NCBI GenBank assembly: GCA_003344405.1
Contig: NOWV01000071.1
Coordinates: 62,001 to 126,000, forward strand
Source: Trichoplax sp. H2
Taxonomy: Eukaryota; Placozoa; Uniplacotomia; Trichoplacea
Direction: 5' to 3'
DNA length: 64,000 bases
This document shows positions 26,201-39,879 of the stretch, piece by piece (the stretch's first letter is position 1; each line of letters begins with the position of its first letter). Position numbers and translations under genes: made by a program. Below the pieces are notes generated by a model, which was not told where the DNA came from, did no database searches, and worked only from the letters and a program-made list of their open reading frames with translations.

Positions 26201-28378
26201 ATATGGCAGGTGTCACACTATATAGATATAGCAGCTTCAGATTAAAATTACTTGGTAATCAGCAAAGCCAACACAATGAACGAAGAATTACAAAAAGTGT
26301 TTGGCAACCAAATTAGTAGTAACAAATTGTAAATCTATAGTGAAGAGACGTACCTTCCGGAATAGGAGCATCGTTAGACTCGTTATTATTCTTTTGATCG
26401 ACTTTCAGTGAAGCAATTGTCTTTCGAGATTTCTCAGACTCTTTAAAAGTCCTCATCTTCTTTGGCTGTGCTTGCTTCACTTTGTGTTCTTCAATGACAG
26501 ACTTCAAGATAGTTTGATACTCAACATCAAAATCAAACTTCCGATATGTTCCAGTAGATAATCTGTCTTTGTATTTATCCCGAAAAGCCAGGTGAACATC
26601 TGATATTAGCTTGTCAATATAAAGTAATTGCACTATTTTCTGATAGGCAACCTAAAATGGATTGATGAAATGTAGCGTACTGTTAGTGAAGCATGCGAAA
26701 TATAACTATTGTCGCATACGATTAAGCCTGTATTAAACTAAGGCTGAGTGAATTAAGTTTAATCCAGGATGTTACTGCAATTTCCCGATTAAATCAATCA
26801 GCAAGTAATTCGAAAATACAACATCGGCCTATTGAAGTATGTTGGACAGTACAATCACATATTTAAAACAGAATTACTCCATTGGCATAATCAATAATCA
26901 GTTAAAGTTGATTGTATTAGTTTACGGCCATCTGCAGCAACAGCAACAAAATCATTTTTATAACAAATAACAAAAGCTTCAGCGTTGCGAGTGTTAACAT
27001 TATAAAATGTAGTGAAGTGGCTGATGTTAATTTTTATCACTAATTGTAACGGATCACGATGACATTCAATGAGATAAAAGACTGATTTTCGTTAATAATT
27101 AACCGTTGTAAAGGGATAAGTCGACTACACTTGATTAATTAATTGTTGGTAAAACTGATGAATGCAAGACTTTGGTTGATATCAAGTCGGCTTTTCGATA
27201 AAAGATGAGCTAACTATACACTTGATATTGCCTAAACATTGTAACAGCATGAAATTGATATATACTAATGGGTTCCGTTCGCTAATGTCCCGTTTGCATG
27301 TAACTTTAGTATAACATACGAGTAAGTCATGGTTAGGAAATAAATGAATTACTTTAATATAGTGTAGGGCAGGTATCCTGAAAGCACTGCTGTTATTTTG
27401 TAAAAGATAACAGTAGTAAACAGAAAATAAAATTACAATCATTGGTATTCTCAAATCGAATCTTAATCAAAAATTCGTTCAGCCGACAGTACGTTGTTGA
27501 TTCAGGAATGTACTCATAGCTATAAAGTATACAAATCATACTTTCTCAAGTTAATGAATTGAATCACGGATGATTACAATATGGATGTATCACCTGTAAG
27601 CCTATGTAAAATTACTGTTTATGTATTGAGTATCGTTTATTGAAATCATTATGATGCAAACTTACCACAAAGACCAGTTCAAATTCATTATCCAGCTTAT
27701 ACTGTAATTCGAGACTGTCATGGGTAAAGGTTGACTTGCCAGTGCGCTCCTATATAGACATGAAGAAGAAATAGATTATGCAACCGTATCAATATTAGAG
27801 TCCTTACTAACATCCGATGATAGCTCCGAGGGTGATGTATAACATAATGTAGTATGATGATAGGATTTATTGGCTTTTCAAGTAGTTCAACACGCTGTAG
27901 CCCCTTGAAGTTGAAATATATGGTGAATGAGCGTTGGATGGCTGCAACGCCTAAGATCGTTGCAGTTTCTATGGTTTTGGTAGTATATAAGCGTCGATTG
28001 CTGTTCAGAATCATCGATGGTACCGCCATCCTATCTACATGCTATTGTTTGACCCTCTATAGTAACAGGGTGACTACTACGACTGTATTTTTATTTCAAA
28101 TTCTCAAATACAAAGCAACTATTTCATATTGATCAAGGGGCAAGATCCCCATTTCATCCGTTCAAGCCCTTTGAATGAACGTTTTTCCTGGGTTGGCTGG
28201 GAGATTTTCTACCCTTATCGTTTTGAAACCAAATCATTTTGTTAAATTGGGTGATTTTTACCTGAAGAATAACGTCCCGTATTAAAGCATTAACTGGCTC
28301 TGTAAACGAATGCTGGATGCCTTGAAAGCACCATAAAACGATCCCACTCTTAGTGAAGATGGTGAATAGATCCAACAT
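23214..28378 (-). CDS. SRPRA: Signal recognition particle receptor subunit alpha
   Basis: SRP receptor alpha is the ER-membrane-associated GTPase that docks SRP-bound ribosomes. It pairs with SRPRB through its N-terminal X domain and with SRP54 through its NG domain. Exons, 5' to 3': 28378-28262, 27749-27666, 26651-26354, 25908-25779, 25635-25461, 25349-25237, 25056-24926, 24791-24705, 24620-24448, 24357-24147, 24012-23927, 23704-23528, 23342-23214. They sum to 637 codons with stop, so 636 aa, about the animal length (human 638). The start [20 protein letters not shown] and end [14 protein letters not shown] are diagnostic. GTPase motifs seen: GVNGVGKST (P-loop), [11 protein letters not shown] (insertion box), [11 protein letters not shown] (G3), TKFDTIDDK (G4). 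A charged, acidic linker (EESSEEEEE) precedes the N domain. All GTPase residues look intact. All introns have GT..AG. Confidence 0.95.
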
Positions 28379-28472
28379 GGTGGCAGTCTTTGTCAGGGAT
28401 TTGTCGTTCAAGGCGAGTAACTAACGAATGACTGCGATCAGACTTCTCTAGTGCTAGTATAATCGTATTATT

Positions 28473-29028
28473 ATTATGATAGGGTGCAGTCATGGACGAC
28501 TGTACGGAAGAAGAACTGGACTGATCACTCCCTCGGACAGACGGATGTTTCTAGCCCAAAAGAAGCCGTCCATTTCGCAAAAGGGCTGCTGTACTGTATT
28601 GGCTATGCCTCTACCGTGTTGGTTTTGTAAATCACGGGTACTCATTGAAATAACATCTCCAAATGTTATAGAACTGTTTCCAAGTGGAACTTACTAAAAT
28701 GGACAATAAAATTCAAGGCAATATTACTTAATTTTACAGCAATTCCTATTATTATGATAGGGTGCAGTCATGGACGACTGTACGGAAGAAGAACTGGACT
28801 GATCACTCCCTCGGACAGACGGACGTTTCAAACCTAAAAGAAGCCGTCGATTTCGCAAAAGGGCTGCTGTACTGTATGGGCTATGCCTCTAACGTGTTAG
28901 TTTTATAAATCATGGGTACTCATTGAAATAACTTCTCCAAATGTTATAGAACTGTTTCCAAGTGGAACTTACTAAAATGGACAATAAAATTTAAGGCAAT
29001 ATTACTTAATTTACAACAATTCGTCCAT
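28473..29028. repeat. 278-bp tandem duplication upstream of SRPRA
   Basis: Copies at 28,473-28,750 and 28,751-29,028 begin ATTATGATAGGGTGCAGTC and differ by only scattered substitutions. The left edge is 95 bases upstream of the SRPRA start codon, so the duplication covers its probable promoter region. The short ORF in copy 1 is interrupted differently in copy 2 and looks non-coding. Confidence 0.88.
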
Positions 29029-29180
29029 TGGAAATGAACCGTTTGCATAGACTAAAGTACGATCAGAACGAAAGTATTTTGGCAGGATATTTTGACCAGA
29101 CAAATCCGAAAATGTCTGTCCGTCCAAAAGGTGATGAGCATTCAACAGTATTACAGCGCGGTATCCATAGAGATTGACAT

Positions 29181-29213
29181 GGTCTGGTCCGGTCCGGTCC
29201 GGTCCGGACCAGA
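29181..29213. repeat. GGTCC pentamer repeat forming a 10-bp hairpin
   Basis: A short run of GGTCC units at 29,186-29,205 ends in GGACC. Arms TCTGGTCCGG (29,184-29,193) and CCGGACCAGA (29,204-29,213) are reverse complements with 10 bases between. It is GC-rich in an AT-rich setting. Confidence 0.85.
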
Positions 29214-30484
29214 GTCTTTGTTATGTTTCTACCACTGTAATATTACTGTACTGGACAGTTCGCTACCACCTGTAATTGGCATACTGTACTGTACTCCAGC
29301 TTGTAGTACTGTAGTACGGAAAGTCTTCTTATAACGTGGATGTCCATGAATTAATGATCTGGACCAAAATCAGCTAATGACGAATATCCATGAGTCCAAC
29401 TACAATCTTTACGTAGCATGTAGGATAAAATTTGTCTTGATGATGTTAGCAAGTTAGGATGTACCGTAGTAATGCTCCAAGTGATGTAAATTAGCTCTGT
29501 AAATAAGACTCAAGTACTTGAATTACACTCATTTGTAGGTTATTATTTAGAAGCCGTAAATTGAATTTATTATCAATCAATTAAGCAGTACTGAAGTCTT
29601 AGGATTCCTCAACATAAACTATGCTATACTAATCATTACAGGTAAGCAAAGTCCCTCAACCTGGAGATTAGTACTATTCCTACTAATAACTAAGACTAAA
29701 TGGATATTTGAAGTGCGAACAGGTTGAGTCTGGGTATTATACCAGAAATCGAATAGGTTCATCAAAATAAATCCTTATAAGTTATAGCTAAATGTCCTCA
29801 TGAGAACATTGAATAATACGTAAAGTAGCTTTAAATGGAGATACATGTAAAAAAAAATGGATTAATTGGCTTTTACGGTATCAAAATTGAATCTTTATAG
29901 GCCAATGACTGAGTAAAGTGCAAGATAGCCGTTAATGACAGTAAATTAATGAAGATATAGCTAAAACTGCAATGATCAAAATACAAGCAGATGCAGAATG
30001 AGCGATAGACCAATGGTAACTATAGAAACTGTCTATATCTAATGGATAATTGTATCTGAGGAAAGGAGAGACTTTAGTGTTTGTATTATTCGACTGTTGA
30101 GACTAATTATTATGTTGAGTGTCTCTTATCATAAAATCATTTACTTAACGACGGTGTAGATATCTACTTCTTTGTAATCGAGCAATATGACAGACTGAAT
30201 GTACTTCAAAATTGATAGAGCTTAAGATAGTCTGTCTCTATGAATTCATTAGTTATTTCAAAATAAAGGATCGGCTACGATAAAAGCACGAAACAATGTA
30301 GTATCGCAAACATGAAGTATTTAGATTGAATCTGCTTCTATCCATCTCATTAATGTCCTCCTTCCTTTGCTATTCGTTTTGGATACTCCATTCTAAGCCA
30401 TATAATAAAATGTTTCGATCTTCTCATGTTCTCTTTCAGATTATTCTTAACATATATGCGGCTTGTAAATAGCGTCTCGATGAA
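29214..30484. other. Upstream region of Apaf-1-like gene B
   Basis: TACTGTA words occur at about 29,245-29,315. Beyond that I see no exon or RNA gene. It should contain the gene B promoter and any 5' non-coding exon (a pyrimidine-rich CTCTTTCAG acceptor-like site lies near 30,430), but nothing decisive can be read. Confidence 0.4.
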
Positions 30485-33400
30485 ATGGTTTTAAGCAAAA
30501 AGATTGAGAATGTCATCGATAAGGAATATCAATTGATTATTAATGATATTCCACTAGCTGATTATTTATACGATCTACGAAGTATAGGATTGATATCTGA
30601 CGATGAAGTTATCAAACTTAGAGACGATTGCAAGAATAATAAAGAGCGAGTATTTGAATTTTTAAAAATATTGAAGTCAAGAAGTGATGAAAACTTCTTT
30701 CAATTCTGCTGTATACTCAAGGAAAGTCAAGTCAGACATATTCAAGATATTGGTAAAGCTTTAGAAATTGAAGCTAATATCCCTAATAAACATAGTAAGT
30801 CCAATTATATTCCACATATACTAAGTGTCCAGGTATAATACTAATTATTTAAAATATTCAGGGTTAGTTAATGAATAAAAGCTGATGTTCTCTAACCTAC
30901 TATTGAACTACGGACGTAGTTACCTTAGAAATTGTTACTTTGGGTACAAAATTTCATAACTACATTTCACTGATCTCATACAATTTCTAGCTTACTTAAA
31001 TTTAGGATAGAAATTAGGCTATTTTGAGATATACTATGGGATCTAATTCAAAATATCATTTCAAACTTATCCTACTTTATTCTAATTTAGTATATCTAAT
31101 AAGTCAAATCGGTCAGCTAAAATTAATCTTATGGTGAACTTACGAAAAATTGTAGTTTTATTAAGTAGGCATGGTACAACGTTGTTAAATTTTATTAAGC
31201 AATAAGCATCTTTAATATTCATCAAATTTTATATCAATATCCTATATGAAGCTCAAATTCAAGCAACTGCAAGTCAAATTCAGCCAAGGAAAAGTAATTA
31301 GGATTATTAAAAAAATACATTAATCTAGCCATAATTTTATCTACTTATGTGAATACCTAAATTAACTTCTCAATAGTCGTTTTAACCACTTTATTTCTGG
31401 CTCGAATACATAAAATTCTACTGGGTTATTTTCACTTTATAGCGTCACTAATTGCATTTTCTTACATCTTGACTTATAAAAAGAAAATCCCCTCTTGCAT
31501 CCATTCCGTGCCATAAAATCAACATTGTTTAGTAAGAAGGCATCGATCTCGACATCATCTCCAACTAAAAGTATGTCTTGCACCTTGGCAGTTACTAATC
31601 TGTCTTACCTATTCTCTGCTAGTATATTGCAGCTTACTGGTATAATAAGACACTCCAATTCAAACTTGCTCTGTGATATACGAAGGAAAAATTTCAATTA
31701 TTTAATAAACCTGCCTATAAATTGTTTAAATGCTAGCATGAATGATATCATTTATTTAAATATAAGACAGCATTTACATGGCTTGTAACTGTAATAAGCA
31801 TTATCGTAGTATAGAACACTTTATAAACTTTAGGAGAAAGTACTTGTATATATTTAGTTACATTTCTTTGCGTTATATAGCATGTTTTCATTTCCACTAT
31901 TTGCTCATCAGAGACTTTCCCGCTCGCAAGTTCTTCGCAAAGTGTATCCGAATATTCTTCATCAGAGAATTCTCCATCAAAAAATCCCTCATCAGAAAAT
32001 TTTCCATTAGTGAATCCCCCATTAGAAAATCTGTTATTGGAAACTTCTTCATCAGAAATTCCTGTATTGGAATTTTCTACATCCGATTTGTCTCTAGCAA
32101 AAAGCTCTTCTTCTCAAATTTCTATACTCGATTTTGATGTGCCTGAAAACTTACTTCGAAATCTTCCTCCAACTCCAAGTAATCACTATGTTATGAGAAA
32201 GGACGCCGTAAACACGATTTGTGATCAATTAAAGATCATTAATGATCTATCTGGTCATCTCTTAATCCATGGTATGGCTGGTAGCGGTAAAACAGTTACT
32301 GTTTGTCAGTCTGTAAGGCAAGCTGCCAAAAGAGGCTATTTTAAATCAAATGGTTGTTACTGGATGAAAATTGGTAAGATTGCTAATTATATTATGAAAG
32401 TCTATAATCTATTTTAGTATGTACTTTATAGGCATATAACTCAAGCTGATAATACTGTCATAGATTTCATACTGATTCAATGCTACGGTATTGTAGAGAA
32501 TCATTAAATTAATAAATCTGGTAGAATAAAATAACCTATAAATTACCGAAGTAAAATTATGACAGTAAATGTCAAAGACAGCTATAATTAAATGTAGTTG
32601 AAATTCTACAGCTGCAGCTGCAGCTGCAACTGGATAAAAAAATGAATTAAGAAGTATTCCTTTTCCAATATATACTTTTATCAATATAATATTTAGAGTA
32701 ACCATCAATTCCTCTTAGGTAATATATCAAACGGGCAGTTATCCAACCAGCTAAAGATATTAGGTATAAGTCTTGGTATAGAGTGGAAGGAACATATTCA
32801 ATCAATAGGAGAAATTTCTGCGGCTCTCAGTTACTATTTGCAGGGTAAATATTTTACCTGTCTTCAGTAATAAATCATTTTAAATTAGATTAAGTCTATT
32901 AAGAAATTATTTGATATCTTTATAATAGTCAATAGCCGAATATCCGATACATTGTTTATTTTCGATGATATCTGGATAAAGGATCATTATAACTACTTAT
33001 CCTTTGCCAAAAAGTCTATCGCTACTTCACGATTTTTGTATTATGAAAATGAGCTTACTCACTACTGCATTCGGCTGCCGGTTCGTCTTTATTGAAATTT
33101 CTTTCTTGATGCAACATTTTACTTAATCAACGAATAACCTGCCTTAGCTGACGTCTTTCTTTAGGAATACGCATCGATGGAATGAAATCCAGAAATACTA
33201 TTAATTTTATACTCTTCTTCTACTTGCATATAGGAGCAGTTAGCTTTCGACGAAGCAATAGAATTGCTTTCATTACATCGCCACGATCGCGATACTCAAG
33301 TTTTGCGTGATAATCCAATTATCAAGAATGTCATCGATAGTTGTGCGGGCCTACCGTTAGCCATCAATTTAATTGGTGGTTTGCATCTAGACACTAATGA

Positions 33401-36400
33401 AGATTGGAATAAAGCTAAAGTAATCATTTCAAATAAGTCCAAGAAAGTTAGATTAGCTAACTATAACTTTAATCTGCATGGAACATTGCAGTTAAGTGTG
33501 GAATCTATAGAAGAAAATGATAGACGACTGTTTGAGTCGCTAGTTGTATTTAAACGCGTAAATATTCCCATCGAATCAATTGCCTCATTATGGAACTGTG
33601 ATGAGCAAGACACGGACGATCTCTTAGTAGAAATGAATAATAAATCATTGCTAAGATATGTTAGAGGAAACAAGTAAGTACTGTACAAAAAGAGTGTAGA
33701 CAAATTGATTTAGGTCGAGAGAGCATTGCAATTAATTGCAATATATTCACTAGTATAATGGTTAAATAATCTTTGGAATTAAGTATTTCTAATGGTCATG
33801 CATCATAAATTTAGTGAGTTACAACGCATGCAATCGTTTTCTACAGTACATTAAACTTGGGAACTATAATTATAGTTTGTCTCATTCGCTTTTGAATATA
33901 TTTGGTAAGTTATGAAATAGAAGATGATCTTCTGATAATAAAATATAAAATCTTGCTTAGGCCACTTTCTAGATCAAAGATACCCATTGCTATATAGTGT
34001 AAGCTGTCTTGTTAGCATTTCTTATTAAGTGTTAGTTTATTATTAATGCAATACTTACATCTTCTGCATACTGTACCATCAGCCTGATCTCAAGTTGTAA
34101 ATTTTTTCAAGGTGTTACTGTGTTATACATGATTTGATGGTCGACTATCTTCAACAAAAAATCTACTCTCAGTCATCAAACCAGGATTCTCTTAAAATAC
34201 TGAACGAGAAGTTGTTGGACAGTTATCTTAATCGGTGCCATGGGAGATGGAATGTCTTCCCTGATGATGGTTATTTCTATCAAAATCTTATTTATCATGC
34301 TTTAATTGCTGAAAGTGATGAAAATCTTACCAATATCATGGCTGATTTCAATTGGATGACTTGCAAAATTAGATCAGACAAGATTATCTACAATTTCATC
34401 CGCGATATAACAGACTATGTTAATTATTTGCAAGAAAGAGAGCAGGTGCAGTATTTGGTTGTCTAAAACGACTCGATATTATGTGCATTGATGATTCCAT
34501 CTCGTAGATAATACTGGTCTAAATACCTAGTTTACTCTTTATTTTCGATTTCATTGCCATAGATTTTAAACATGATTAAGTAATGCTTATTGAACATCGT
34601 AAAATATTAGTCATAAACCAGCAGCAATAGTACAATATCAAAATAAGATCAACGATTTAGTATCAGAGTACCATTTTATTAATTTCATATGTAACATTTT
34701 TGGGTCAAAAATCTTCTGATTCCAAAGCTCAGCTTTATTTTGGCATTGACTGATATTATTGACCCCTTTACACTCACGATTTATTTTGACTTAGAACTGG
34801 GAGAACTATAATGAACTGGTTGGGCTCCTAAAACAACAGCAAGTCTGGTTTGGTGCAAATAGCGTGATACAAATGATCCTATGGGTGGACATGACAAGTA
34901 GTTGGATGAAAGAAAGAGCTTTACAGTTAGCAGTCGAAAATACGCAAGATTCGAAACACAACTTATCCTATTGGACCATAGCAGAGTAAGCTGCAGTTAG
35001 ACGATGACAGAAATTCTATTATATTTCTTTCCCGCATTCATTTCTTTGGTATTGAATTGGCAATAGGTGCTCGACAAGTATAATAAATCCATATACATAC
35101 GATGAATGCAGAGAGTTTGGTAGGTGCAAAATGGACTTTAATTTATCAATTTCGAATCCAGCCTTTGGACAATGCCGAATCATTGGCACCGAAAACTGCT
35201 GGAAAAAAAATTGCCAGATTGTGGTAGGTTAACAATTTCTAATATACTACTATCTATCTAAAATTCTATTAGTTGAGGAAAGTTATAATCGAGTACCTTG
35301 ATTAAGCCAGCGTTTTTCAAACCTATTTTCTGATCCCATCTAAATTGTTCAATAGCAAGTTGAAAGAATTTGCATTTAATTAATTTTTTTAAAATCATCT
35401 GATATCGAGTTAAGGTTAAGGATTGGATATCACACCTTATTTAATGTTTTATCGATAGATCAAAGACTATGAAACTCTAGATCTTGTGCTCCGAATATCT
35501 CCACCGGAAATTTCTATTGAAAGTATTGAAATCGCAGCTGATGGTTGCACTGTGGCCTTTAAGGATGTCATGGAGGTAGGTGTTCTAAAGTTTTAGTAAG
35601 ATAAACTATAAATAATTATAGCCTTCCTTTTGTGAATAAAAGGTAGTTTTTACAGGTATCTATAGAGTCAGTGATTACATCAAATGATAGTAAAGAATAG
35701 GAAATCACATGTTTATTCTTATAATTTCAAAATTCTGCCAATAATCGTCGAATTAAAGGAAAGTCTACACTCATTCATAATTATATTTATAATTCAGCTA
35801 GTCTTGAGAAAGCAGCTGTTCCTATTACCGTACAATATCACCCACAAATATTCTAAAAGCTCATTATCCTTTTATTTCAATTGAAACAAGCCCTTTATTA
35901 ATATACTTCTAATTAGACTTGGATTATTTACAATATTGATAAAAATGAAAGAATGAACTTTGTCGAAAACGATGAGCAAGAAGATGCGGATGATAGATTC
36001 TATTCCTTACAATTTTTTACTATGAAATGCGAAAATTCGTTAATCATGACACTTAATCAAAACAGGCTTGGACTCAGGGTAAGTAGTTTGCAGGAATAAG
36101 ATAGGATAGTTTAAATTAATTACGAAATAATCAAGTATTAGGTCTTAATTTGATCTATATATATGTTAATAGATTTGGAAAATTGAAAACGATCAAATAC
36201 TGCCTACCATTAAGCAAATATCAAGTAAATACCAGATAGAATCTTGTCGATGGATAATGGCACCAAATCGTAAGCAAATTTTATTGTGGTACAGAAAATT
36301 TGATTATAATGGGGACCCGAAGCATAGACCCAAAGATAGACAAAACTGGATTAATGAAAGTCAGATTGAGGTAAGTAATGACTCGCTAAATTGAATACTT

Positions 36401-39268
36401 AAACTTAAATTTGTACTCTAAGATTGGGTAATGCAGTGAATGTTGGTGATGATTGCATCTTTAGCTTTGGGATTTGGAAACGTGGTCTATTCAGCGATCG
36501 TTGAAAATGCCTGCTTTCGTTTTCAGAAATGCTGGTGGCTATATTGCTACTAGCGATTTTGAGCATGGATTATCACTGTACTGCATTAACTATATAAACA
36601 GGAATACCGAATTTATAATTTCGGCATATGGTAGATTTGGACTTGATGATGGCACGATGGGTCTAATTAAATTGGAAGATGACATCAATGCCAGTCAAAA
36701 CTTGATTGAATTTTCAAATCGATTTCAGATCATATTACATGAAAACCAATACATTAAGAATATTTCTGTATCGGACGATCATCAATTCATCGCTATTGAC
36801 TTTTCTAGGGAAGATGTAGGGGTTAGTTTAACACTATATTACCTCCCTCACATGTTCATTTACTAGTATCTATAAAAAGTAAATCAGAACTATTCTACCT
36901 TACAGGAATATGAACTATTAACATCTGGTAACTATCAGTTTTATACCTATTTGCTACAGGTACTTGTACTCAGGATAATAGAGGATCAGGTCAGATATTA
37001 TGCAAAAGTTAAACCGTCAGTCATAAGTAAGTCCATATTTATTCCTGGCAAGAATCGGTTGCTTGTCCATGATTACTGGGATAAGCATTGTCTGTATGAA
37101 TATAATTTACAAGGTAAGTTATGAGCGTAGTCAGACAAACCAAAATGAATTGTCATGGCTAAATTTGTGATAATTACTCAATGTAATGAATGAAATCAAA
37201 GGTCATAACATCCATTGGCAAGATATTCAAGATAGCAATTCAAACCTGAAATATATTGCACTAAACGATGGCACTAAGAATACTGTCAAGGTTTTGGATG
37301 TATGCTTGGCTTACGTAAATTCTATCCCAGTTGTAGCTGTACTGAATTTGGATATCAACGATAGTTACCAACTTGAGGTAAATTATTGCCTTGTGCAAGT
37401 CCATCCAATTTTTCATTGTTTGTATTTAAAATATTAATTTATAAAATTTAAACAGGTGTACTGTCATCAAGTGCTCTCTTCTACAAGTATATATCATCAT
37501 CGGCTTAAACAGCAATATCATCGATGTTTCCTATATAATGATTTACCCTCAGCCATAGTGGTACGGATAATAGATGGGGAGTCCAATATCGTCGTTACAG
37601 AGGTAGCTACGGTAAATGCCACTTACAAGATAGATTTAAAATAGCAGTTCATGTTTTCGGCATTTAAGCTACATTTTAATTTGTCCACTGATCCATTTTC
37701 ATGGTAGACATCAAGCCGGATTAATTAAATATCAACACTCGTATAGAATATTACAATTACTAATCTATTAATATTGTCGTTTTCAACATGTCATTCGTAC
37801 AGGTCGCCTATTTTCTAGATGCAGATCATGTTGAAGAACCCAGAGAGCTTTTGAATTATAGTATACCAAAAGAATGTGTTGGCTCATATAAGATTACCTC
37901 GCGACACAGAAAGACGGATAACGTATTAATTTTCATTATTCATTCTGAGGTATAAATTAGTTTAAAATTTTATGAAATGATTTGATTTGTTTCCTTATTT
38001 GCTAGAATAATTCATTTACTGCCTAATAATATAATTGAACCAGAAATGAGCCGATATTCTACTTTCATTAGTTTTAATCCTTTTCACTGTTATAGATCTG
38101 TTTGGAGGAATATGGCATGTTGATAATTATAATAACCATAAATCTTAAGACTGGAAAGAAAATAATTTATGAACAAGATGATATGTATAGACATATAAGC
38201 CAAATATACGCTGATGACTGTTATCTATACACTTATCAAGAGAAAGATACTCTGGATAAAGAAAATTTATGCAATGTTAAAGTAATTAACGTTATTCTAA
38301 CACTCATTTTATTCCATATCAGTTTTAATTCAATCTCTAACAGAAATACAATTCAGGCTTAGTGCCTCATATCTAAACTTATAGCTTTCAAATAGCAAAC
38401 TCTTTTTAATTTAGTTTGCAACATAATGTGCTATTAAATAAGATTTTAGCAGGTAGCAACTGATACGATAATTCGATTAACTACCTAAAAATTTAATTTA
38501 TTTCAGTGTTACAAGTTTGGGGATGGTAAACAACAAACGCAGCTGATTAAGACATATCCATACGATGTCCAAAATGGATCGGTCTTTAAAATTAGTATAG
38601 ATTCAAATCAACTCGTTTATAGTCCTGTAATTACATACTCAAGGAAGTATAAGAAAAAAGATCTCTTTATTGAAATATATGGAGAGACAAAGGCCGATGC
38701 AATTGTATGTCATAATTTTGTATGTTGCTCTACATGAACAAAATAGGATTCGAAATACAACATTTAATTCATAATGAACAATTTAAGACGTATCTTTCCT
38801 TGAATAATTACATGTGCATTAAATTCAATTGTTCACAGGTAAATCATTGGTACTCCAGTTACATAATCTTTTTACTAGAAAACGGGGATCATGCAGCGGT
38901 AAGGAAATGATGATAACTTAACGCTATCGTTTATTATTGTGATAGATTTAAGTTATTGTTAATATTTATAGATACTTAACAAGCATGGTGAAGTAATCAT
39001 GAAAAGGTATAAAAATAGCAAGATTAAAGTGGATCCTGAAGCAATAATCTTCAATAATGAAAATTTATGGTCAAACAAGCATTTCCTTGCTTATTATCGT
39101 AGCCTTTCCAGTTTGCATTTTTATGATTCTAAAACCTTACAGCTACAAATGACTTTACCCTTTCCTCACTTTGAAATTATGGATATGCAATGGAATTGTC
39201 AGAAATCTTCTTTTATTGTTAGCAATCGATGCAATAACTATTACTGCTTTATTAAGCGAATTGAATAA
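30485..39268 (+). CDS. Apaf-1-like gene B: CARD, NB-ARC, degenerate beta-propeller
   Basis: Complete STAND-ATPase gene of about 1,450 residues. Exons: 30485-30794 (CARD, starts MVLSKKIENVIDKEYQ), one or more short linker exons not resolved, 31912-32373 (Ser-rich linker and P-loop GMAGSGKT, 32,271-32,294), 32719-32844, 32936-33080 (Walker B LFIFDDIW, sensor ATSRF), 33234-33673 (CAGLPLAINLIGG, winged helix), 34112-34445 (IHDLMVDYL, MHD type), 34795-34985, 35067-35223, 35459-35575, 35917-36078, 36173-36370, 36465-36821, 36960-37113, 37202-37377, 37456-37602, 37803-37949, 38096-38281, 38517-38704, 38839-38898, 38972-39268. The C-terminal half has weak WD-like blades (LWDLETW, SVSDDHQFIAI). In Apaf-1, CARD binds caspase-9 and WD40 propellers bind cytochrome c; partners here are unknown. 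All NB-ARC switch motifs are intact. Family is firm, one-to-one orthology to APAF1 is not claimed. Confidence 0.9.
31912..32150 (+). other. Ser/Glu/Pro repetitive linker exon segment of gene B
   Basis: Between CARD and P-loop the reading frame is a low-complexity tract built on repeated Ser-Ser-Glu units with Asn or Ile and Pro (for example SEYSSSENSPSKNPSSENFP, then ETSSSEIPVLEF). The matching P-loop exon of gene C (about 43,547-43,809) is much shorter and lacks it. It probably arose by expansion of a short imperfect TCATCAGAAA-like unit, visible as periodic DNA. Confidence 0.75.
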
Positions 39269-39879
39269 GATTAACAATTTCAGTGCCTATTCTCTTCTAC
39301 TGTATATTGAAAATAAATTCAAGGAGATTGAATGGCTGAAATTCAAACGTTTATGAAGACGAAAACTACGATTTCATCTAATTTATACTGCGTGGTTTAT
39401 CTTGAAAATATTACAACTGTACTTCGAATTTGAGGCTGAGCAAAAGGATATGCGATTCAGGTTAAGCATTTTTTAACTGAATAAATTAATATGTATCATT
39501 ATATTTGCTGGACGAGTGGTCGACTGCTGACAAATAGTATCGATACATTATTGCAACACTATACCATTTTCTTCATGATCACGTTGATTATTTATTTCTG
39601 CAATATTAAATTATTAAATTAGAGTATTCTGATTGATTAAAACGAATTTCAGTACTTAGATAGACTTGTATTAGTTATTGTGATAGAATTATTGAAAAAC
39701 GTAACTATTTATACCATTGAATCATTTAAAAATCTACAAGGGATGATCGGCAAGAGTATAAAACTACAAGCACTTAGTGGTTCAAGTCTAGTTTATTCGC
39801 TTTCTAGTTCATACTCTAAGCTATTTTAAAATATATGGGATATCCAGATATGCGGTTATATTAAAACATAGAAAGTAAT
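39269..39879. other. Gene B 3' flank
   Basis: 3' flank of gene B; no further exon, RNA gene or repeat recognised. Confidence 0.45.

Noticed and set aside
27718-28132. Overlapping ORFs on both strands in SRPRA intron 1
   Set aside because: Only the small exon 27,666-27,749 in this area fits SRPRA; the long ORFs run across splice sites and match no family.
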